Positions 58,701 to 64,000 of a DNA stretch of 64,000 nt are shown piece after piece. The notes beneath the pieces were generated by a model that was not told the DNA's origin, did not search any database, and saw only the letters and a program-made list of their open reading frames with translations. The position numbers were made by a program, and so were the translations under genes. The stretch lies in NCBI GenBank assembly GCA_027943335.1, contig BSBK01001879.1, positions 1,322,501-1,386,500 on the forward strand, read 5' to 3'. Positions within the stretch are counted from its first letter, which is position 1. Each line of letters opens with the position of its first letter. Source of the stretch: Chamaecyparis obtusa. Its lineage: Eukaryota > Streptophyta > Pinopsida > Cupressales > Cupressaceae.

Positions 58701-59071
58701 CCTATCCTAAGAATTTTCTTAGCTAGGATTAATCTATTTGAGTGTGATCCAAAAATTCCTTCATGGATTTCTCATAAGGCTACATTTGATTCCTCTTCTT
58801 CTAGACATCTAAGGAGCATTCTATCTAAACTCTTGCGATACAATGTTTCAGAAATTATGATATATCAGGCAGCTTGGTGAATGAAGCTTTTCTTTTGATT
58901 CCTAGTTTGGTCTATGGGAAGGATTTGATCTTTTAGGTAAGTGTAAATAGGTCCATATCAAGGTGATTCATTTGTAGTTAACAAGAAAATGGTATAAGGG
59001 TGAGTAGGGTAAAATGCGGGTTGATCGTCTTCTTCTACCAGGAATTCATATTTGGCACTCTGATTAGGCAT
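58701..59071 (-). other. F pol: RNase H to integrase linker, stop-rich
   Basis: Decayed coding sequence linking RNase H and integrase; short stretches such as RILRIGYFWPTMEKD (zinc finger start) are readable, but no long frame remains. Confidence 0.5.
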
Positions 59072-59791
59072 CTATAGAAGTGAAGCCAAAGTTTCCATTA
59101 CATCTACTGCTTTTTTCTTTTCTCTTAGCACTTGCTCAAATGTAATAAGAATGAAATACTTTTTAAGACTTTCCACCATGTTTTTATAGGGTACCAATTT
59201 GTCATCTTTCATTTGATATTCATCATTAACCTGCTTAATGACTAATTGTGAGTCTCCATAAACCTTTAGTTCTATTACTTTCCATTCTAGTGCCAACTTG
59301 ATTCCAATAACCAAGGCTTCATATTATACTATTTTATTGGTGCATGGAAATAACAATTTATAGGATTTGGGAATAGTAGAGCCTTGAGGAGTGATTAAAA
59401 GTATGCCTACTCTTGACCCATGTTGAGTGTATAAACCATCAAAATATAGTTGCCATGTTTTTGCCTCAACATTCATAATCTCTGAATCCAAGAATTCCAC
59501 TTGGGTGGGATGATCATCTTGAAGTGGTGCTTCTACTAACTGATCAACAATGACTTGTCCTTTGATTGATTTTCTATCAACATATTCAATGTCGAATTCA
59601 CTTAACACCATAACCCACTTTGCTAGCTTTCCATTCAATATTGTTTTACTAAGTAGATATTTCAAAGGATCAATTTTGGCAATGAGCCTTATCTTGTGGG
59701 CTAGCATATAATGGCATAATTTTTGGAAAGGAAAAACCACAGCCAAGCATGCCCTTTCCATGAATGTATAGTTCAGCTCATATTTGACCAA
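59072..59791 (-). pseudogene. F pol: RNase H region
   Basis: 59324-59791: NYTFMERACLAVVFPFQKLCHYMLAHKI (connection) and LYFDGLYTQHGSRVGILLITPQG (RNase H start, catalytic Asp). After one stop near 59320, 59072-59314: GIKLALEWKVIELKVYGDSQLVIKQVNDEYQ, with the GDSQLV motif of the second RNase H typical of Tat-type elements. Confidence 0.88.
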
Positions 59792-59947
59792 GGTTCTACT
59801 TATGTAGTAAATTGCCTTTTCTTTGCCTATTTCATCTTCCTATGCTAAAAGTGCCCCTAATGAATTCTCCATTGCTAAAATATATAAGATCAAGGACTTG
59901 CCTCTAATAGGTGGCATCAAGATTGGTGGGTTGATGAGGTATTTCTT

Positions 59948-61036
59948 CTATAGATTAAAGTCCTCTTCACATTTTTCATCCCATTTGAAAATTGTATCTT
60001 TATGCAGAAGTTGGGTGAAATTATGGTACTTTTTTGCTAGTTGGTAGATAAATCTCCTAATGGATTGTATCCTTCCTTGTAGAGATCTCATTTGGCTAAT
60101 GTTTTTAGGTGCTTCCATCTCTATAATGGCCTTAACTTTAGCAGGATCCACCTCTATTCCCTTAATAGACACAATGTAGCCTAGTAGTTTTTCGGATTGG
60201 ACTCCAAATGCACATTTTTTTGGATTAAGCCTTACTTTGAATTGCTCTAATCTTTCAAAAAAAATTTCCAAAATTGGTAATTTCTCTTTTCTTGAGTGAG
60301 ATTTGGCTAATATGTCATCCACATAATCCTCCATGAACTTATGCATCATATCATGAAATATTGTTGTCATCGCTAGTTGATAGGTCGCTCCGGCATTCTT
60401 CAAACCAAAAGGCATGACATTCCAACAAAAAGTACCCCATGCACATGTAAAAGCTATCTTATCTTGGTCTTCTGGTGCTATATTTATTTGGTTATATCTG
60501 CTAAATCCATCCATGAGTTAGAACATAGAGTTTCCTATTGTTATCTCCACAATGGCATATATACTTGGAAGTGGGAAGTCGTCTTTAGGACATGCCAAGT
60601 TTAAGTCTCTAAAATCTATGCAGATTATGATGGATTTATCTACTTTTGATATTGGCACTATATTTGAGATCCATTGTGCATAATCAATGGCCCTTATAAA
60701 TTCCACTTTCAATAGTTTTTCTAATTCCACTTTGACAAGTAATGCTATATGCGGATGCATCTTCCTTAGCTTTTTCTTAACAGGTTTTTCTCCTTCCTTG
60801 ATATTTAGATGATGCATTATCAGCTTTGGATCTAGTCCCGACATATCATCATAAGACCATACAAAGTTAACATATTTTTCTTTAAAGAACTTGATGAATT
60901 TTGTTCTCTCTTCGCTAGATAGGGATGTTGCTAGGTGGATGATCTTTGGCTCAATTTTAGATCCAATATTTATCTTTTCTATAGGATCAATTAAGATTGG
61001 AGATATTTCTTCATAATGTTCTGGTGGAACATCCAA
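59948..61036 (-). pseudogene. F pol: reverse transcriptase
   Basis: 60518-61036: VWSYDDMSGLDPKLIMHHL, EKLLKVEFIRAIDYAQWISNIVPISK, CIDFRDLNLACPKDDFPLP. After a TAA, 59948-60514: MDGFSRYNQINIAPEDQDK, FCWNVMPFGLKNAGATYQ, and the catalytic YVDDILAKS (60305-60325 encodes YVDDILA), then KCAFGVQSEKLLGYIVS. This is a well-preserved gypsy RT with one stop; the active-site Asp pair is intact. Confidence 0.92.
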
Positions 61037-61261
61037 ACTCCCTTCCTTAGGTGCCTCAGTTGGGTTTTCACCTTTGGAAACATCCTTTATTTCTTTATTT
61101 TTTTATTTTTTTTCAATTTTTCTCAGATTGAAAGTTTGGATGCTCCCCTTGAACAATTCTTCCTGATATAACCTGATAGAAGATGGTTCAACCACGTTAA
61201 GGTATTGGGACACTGCATTGTCATTCAAGAAGATTGGAAGGGTAGTTGGCTCAATGGAATT
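61037..61261 (-). other. F: spacer before RT, decayed
   Basis: Low-complexity Lys/Phe-rich remnants (T-rich tract at 61090-61125). No separate gene. Confidence 0.4.
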
Positions 61262-62248
61262 CTATTCAATTAATTTTGGGTATATGAGAATCAATGGGTC
61301 AATACTTGGGTTTATTTCCATGGGGTTTAAAGCTAATACCTCGTTATAGGGCTCATACATTGTGTCGTGCAAGTCTATAACATGGGCCTCTTCTAAATGC
61401 TCTAAAGAAGAAGGATCAAAGTCCTCCCCACTAGACTCCTCTAAGGTTTTCGTTGGATAAAATTCATGTGGATTAAACCTAACATTTGATTCCTCCATAG
61501 TAGGTCTCCATGAAGGTACGTAAGGTTCACCTACCCATTGATTTATCTCTATTTCTATGCTTGGAGTATCATCCATGATCACTTGACTCGAACTAGATAC
61601 TTGAGTTTGATTTGGTGGTGGAATAGATGCTTTTCCATTGCTAGTAGTAGTATATGTGTGAACAACATCAATAGCCTTATCATGGAATGACTGATTAGAT
61701 AGAATATCCCACTCCCAATCATTATAATCTTCATCACTATGAGACTCTAATTGCAATATTTGATCGTGGTGTTTGGGATAATGCTTTTTAGTGTACCCTT
61801 CTTCTAAGTACCCTACACCAGTATTCACCTTGTTATTTTTCCAAGTCATTTCAATAGGTTCTATGATACCCTCATTTCTTGCTCCTAAAGGTCCTTGACC
61901 TTTGTATCCTATTTTTTGTATTATTTGAAAGCCCTTCCCATATTGATGTGTGGGAATGCTTATGTTTTGGATACACTTCTCTTGAGCACTTGACTCTTCA
62001 TCTTTGTACAACCAATTCAAGATCTCATTGTCTTCTTCATCCATGGAAGATGATGTACTTTCCCTCACAAAATGTTCATTATATTTATGGGGTACATTTA
62101 AGGGTCTTCCATAGGAGTTTGGTGATAAGGGTAAGTCCATCATTGATAAGGAGTATTCACCTACTCCTTTTTGCTTGATTTGACATTGCTCATTAAATTT
62201 CTTCATCATTTGGTCCATTTTCTGATAATGGGCCTCCTTAGTGTACAC
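61262..62248 (-). CDS. F: protease-RT spacer protein with G-patch motif
   Basis: A 328-residue open frame. Residues 104-133 read GKGFQIIQKIGYKGQGPLGARNEGIIEPIE (20-residue parts GKGFQIIQKIGYKGQGPLGA and RNEGIIEPIE), a G-patch-like motif with the Gly pattern of RNA-associated G-patch domains. The surrounding sequence is acidic and Ser/Thr/Pro-rich (SDEDYNDWEWD, EEDNEILNWLYKDEES). The N-terminus carries VGEYSLSMMDLPLSPNSYG, close to the end of the G1 447-residue frame (MGEYQIEFILSLIALPLSP). It is the longest intact frame of F and lies between protease and RT, as in Ogre-type elements. Confidence 0.75.
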   Translation of the reverse strand: MYTKEAHYQKMDQMMKKFNEQCQIKQKGVGEYSLSMMDLPLSPNSYGRPLNVPHKYNEHFVRESTSSSMDEEDNEILNWLYKDEESSAQEKCIQNISIPTHQYGKGFQIIQKIGYKGQGPLGARNEGIIEPIEMTWKNNKVNTGVGYLEEGYTKKHYPKHHDQILQLESHSDEDYNDWEWDILSNQSFHDKAIDVVHTYTTTSNGKASIPPPNQTQVSSSSQVIMDDTPSIEIEINQWVGEPYVPSWRPTMEESNVRFNPHEFYPTKTLEESSGEDFDPSSLEHLEEAHVIDLHDTMYEPYNEVLALNPMEINPSIDPLILIYPKLIE

Positions 62249-62382
62249 TTGGATAGATTTGGTTAGAGCTCTTTCATTTTTTCAATTACATTATCCTCAC
62301 TAACTTTCTCTTTTCCTTTAGTCGATGTGGCTATGTTAGTGAGTTTTGGTGTGTCTTCAACAACAATTTCATTCTCCTTCTT
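62249..62382 (-). other. F: short decayed spacer after protease
   Basis: Contains at least one stop between the protease frame and the spacer ORF; otherwise a Lys/Glu/Asn-rich remnant. Confidence 0.4.
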
Positions 62383-63000
62383 TTATTTTCCCTTTAGTAA
62401 TGGGATGCCTTTAGAACTTTTCCCTTGCTCCATTTGATTAGGTATAGACCCTTCTGTATTATGTGGTACTAGAGAGTCGTTGATAGGCTTGATATTGTTA
62501 CAATATTGGAAGGGGTTTAGGTCCCCACTTACCATTATTTCCTGCCCTAGATAAGGAAATTTTAGGCATTGATGATAGGTAGAAGGAATGGCTTGCATTT
62601 CATGGATCCATTGCCTTCCTAATAAGATATTGTAAGTCAACTTTAGATCTAGCACTTGGCATATGGTCTCTTTTTGCATGGGACCAGCTCTTATGGGTAA
62701 CACTATGACTCCTTTTGAAGCTCTTTCTTTATCATCGTAGGCTTTAATGGTTATCTTTTTCTTAGGGTCAATAGCCTCCTCAAAAAATCCTAAGGCCTTC
62801 ACTAGGATAAGGGTACAAATGTTTAGGCTAGCTCCTCCATCTATAAGGACTCTTTTCACCCTATGATTATGAACCAAGACTTCTATGTGCAAAAGCAGAT
62901 TTTGGGGATGATTAAGGGACATGTCATCTTGCTCAGAAAATGATAAGCAATGGGGTGTAATGAGGTGTCCCACCATATTTTGAAACTTGTCTACCGCCAA
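62383..63000 (-). CDS. F: aspartic protease frame
   Basis: A 205-residue open frame: VDKFQNMVGHLITPHCLSFSEQDDMS, then VKRVLIDGGASLNIC (catalytic D-G-G), KKKITIKAYDDKERASKGVIVLPI, CQVLDLKLTYNILLGRQWIHEMQ and STYHQCLKFPYLG. It is collinear with the G1 protease, residue block by residue block. It would process the gag-pol polyprotein. Confidence 0.88.
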   Translation of the reverse strand: MAVDKFQNMVGHLITPHCLSFSEQDDMSLNHPQNLLLHIEVLVHNHRVKRVLIDGGASLNICTLILVKALGFFEEAIDPKKKITIKAYDDKERASKGVIVLPIRAGPMQKETICQVLDLKLTYNILLGRQWIHEMQAIPSTYHQCLKFPYLGQEIMVSGDLNPFQYCNNIKPINDSLVPHNTEGSIPNQMEQGKSSKGIPLLKGK

Positions 63001-63890
63001 ATTTAGAGGTAATTTGGTTTATAATAAGGTTTTCACCAAAATATCTTTATGCTTTGGTGACAATTTGAGTAACTCAAGAATAGAGATTTGAGTGGGAGTT
63101 CTTTGTAGTTGATCAACCAAGTTGTATTGTTTTGATGATGAGGTTGAAGCTTGGTTTGATAACACAATTTTAGGAGAGTTGGTAGGTAGGATATTTTTTT
63201 ATGCTTGGCCCCTAGTGACAACATTTGATGATGCTTCTCTTGACTTTTCCTTTACTATGATAACATTTATGGTATTATCCTCTTCTCTTAGAGTATTTAT
63301 CGTGTTATCATAAGTATGAGCAAAGTTCACTTTCTCGTTACCTTTTTTTAATTTTGATTAGCATTAGATTACTCACCCTTTTCATGACTCAAAAAGGGGT
63401 TCTTGAAGGCCGTGTGATCCTCATTGTTTCTAGGCCCTTCAATTTTGATGGTTCCATTATCTATTGAATCTTGCACTAAGTGTTTTAATCACATGCATTC
63501 ATTGGTTGGATGACCTCTATTTTGACAGTATTCACAATGATGAGAGTTGTTCCACCAATTAGGCTTAATTTGAGGTTCAAATTCTCTTACATCAGGTAAG
63601 GTGATGATTTTGTTGGCAACCAAAGTCCTTAATGCATTCTCCAATGGTTCACCTAGATAGGTGAATTTTCTTTTATTAGTAGTGGAGAAAAAGGGTTTGG
63701 GCTTATTCCCATTAGCATTATTGTAAGGATTATTAGTATTATTGTTGGAATTGTTGGAATTGTTATTGGAATTATTGGAATTAAATGGAGCTTTGTTTGA
63801 TTGATTATGATGAACTACAACTGATTTGAATAAATTGTATGACTTGAAGATCTATGATTTGAGATCACTGAGTTGCTGATTAGATATGTA
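63001..63890 (-). pseudogene. F: gag C-terminal part
   Basis: From about 63890 leftward: SYISNQQLSDLKS, a TAG, IFKSYNLFKSVVVHHNQ, an Asn/Ser-rich linker encoded by the TTATTGTTGGAA-type repeats at 63716-63784, FTYLGEPLENALRTLVANKI, PNWWNNSHHCEYCQNRGHPTNEC (canonical CX2CX4HX4C knuckle, about 63495-63540), then LKHLVQDSIDNG. The matching G1 region is FTSLGELLDVVFK...CDYHQNKGYKTSNC. Stops near 63489, 63205 and 63018 break it. Confidence 0.82.
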
Positions 63891-64000
63891 AGATTATTAA
63901 ATCAATAATATGTTGTCATTGATGTCAACTAGTTTTGACAGTAATTATCTTGTAAATTGCTATACCCAAAAATCTATAGAAAGAAGAAGAAAAGAGATGA
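63891..64000. other. Unassigned end of window
   Basis: The gag frame of F ends in two TAA codons near 63893. From 63911 the sequence TGTTGTCATTGATGTCAAC has the look of an LTR start, so another insertion may begin here; the window ends before this can be tested. Confidence 0.25.

Larger units (their letters stand above)
57190..63890 (-). mobile_element. F: Tat/Ogre-like Ty3/gypsy element (partial, LTRs not seen)
   Basis: Minus-strand order gag C-terminus, protease, G-patch-containing spacer, RT, RNase H, integrase. The spacer between protease and RT and the G-patch in it point to the Tat/Ogre group. Gag and protease are clearly related to those of G1. Upstream of about 63890 the gag frame is lost, so the 5' part is cut or interrupted there. 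Confidence 0.85.

Overview
This window looks like nuclear DNA from a plant with a large, repeat-rich genome. I see no rRNA, tRNA, CRISPR or intact cellular gene. Nearly everything readable is transposon: a CACTA DNA transposon with a TNP2-type transposase, Ty1/copia and Ty3/gypsy LTR retrotransposons (a chromovirus and two Tat/Ogre-like elements), and a decayed plant-mobile-domain (PMD) gene. The species cannot be named from this; a conifer or another large-genome seed plant is plausible.

Layout. 1-14213: right part of a CACTA element whose left end lies outside the window. It holds a degenerate multi-exon transposase (1805-6516, +), a field of inverted and direct duplications with small foldback elements (1-1100 and 8200-12030), a 442-bp near-perfect hairpin (13221-13662), and a subterminal-repeat region ending in a CACTA terminus at 14213. 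14214-47264: a nest built on one old minus-strand copia element ('B'). Its pol is cut into pieces (15410-16845, 18426-18829, 37989-39355) by a 1580-bp solo-LTR-like insertion (TSD TCTAG), by element A (18830-37988, TSD CCTTC) and by element C (39356-47259, TSD TCTTC). A and C share one LTR family in opposite orientations. A is itself split in its gag by an 11.9-kb Tat/Ogre-like gypsy element G1 (24596-36471), and C by a chromovirus D (40361-46212). Removing the solo LTR, A or G1 restores reading frame in its host, which fixes the order of events. 48731-55322: a PMD-like pseudogene with a TATA box, first exon and intron, split by a 3.8-kb insertion (50075-53883). 57190-63890: a second Tat/Ogre-like element 'F' (minus) with gag end, protease, G-patch region, RT, RNase H and integrase.

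Functionally this is a graveyard. Most frames carry in-frame stops, and these are strikingly TAG and TGA, where family members would carry CAG, CGA or TGG. In the PMD pseudogene I count about 23 stops and no TAA, the pattern expected of decay by deamination of methylated CG and CHG sites. The most novel-looking items are element family A (coiled-coil/zinc-knuckle gag plus an unrecognised multi-part ORF in place of pol), the RT-less gag-protease element G1, a GGTGAAAACCTGGTAAAC-type repeat shared by G1 and F downstream of their coding regions, and the long hairpin beside the CACTA end.
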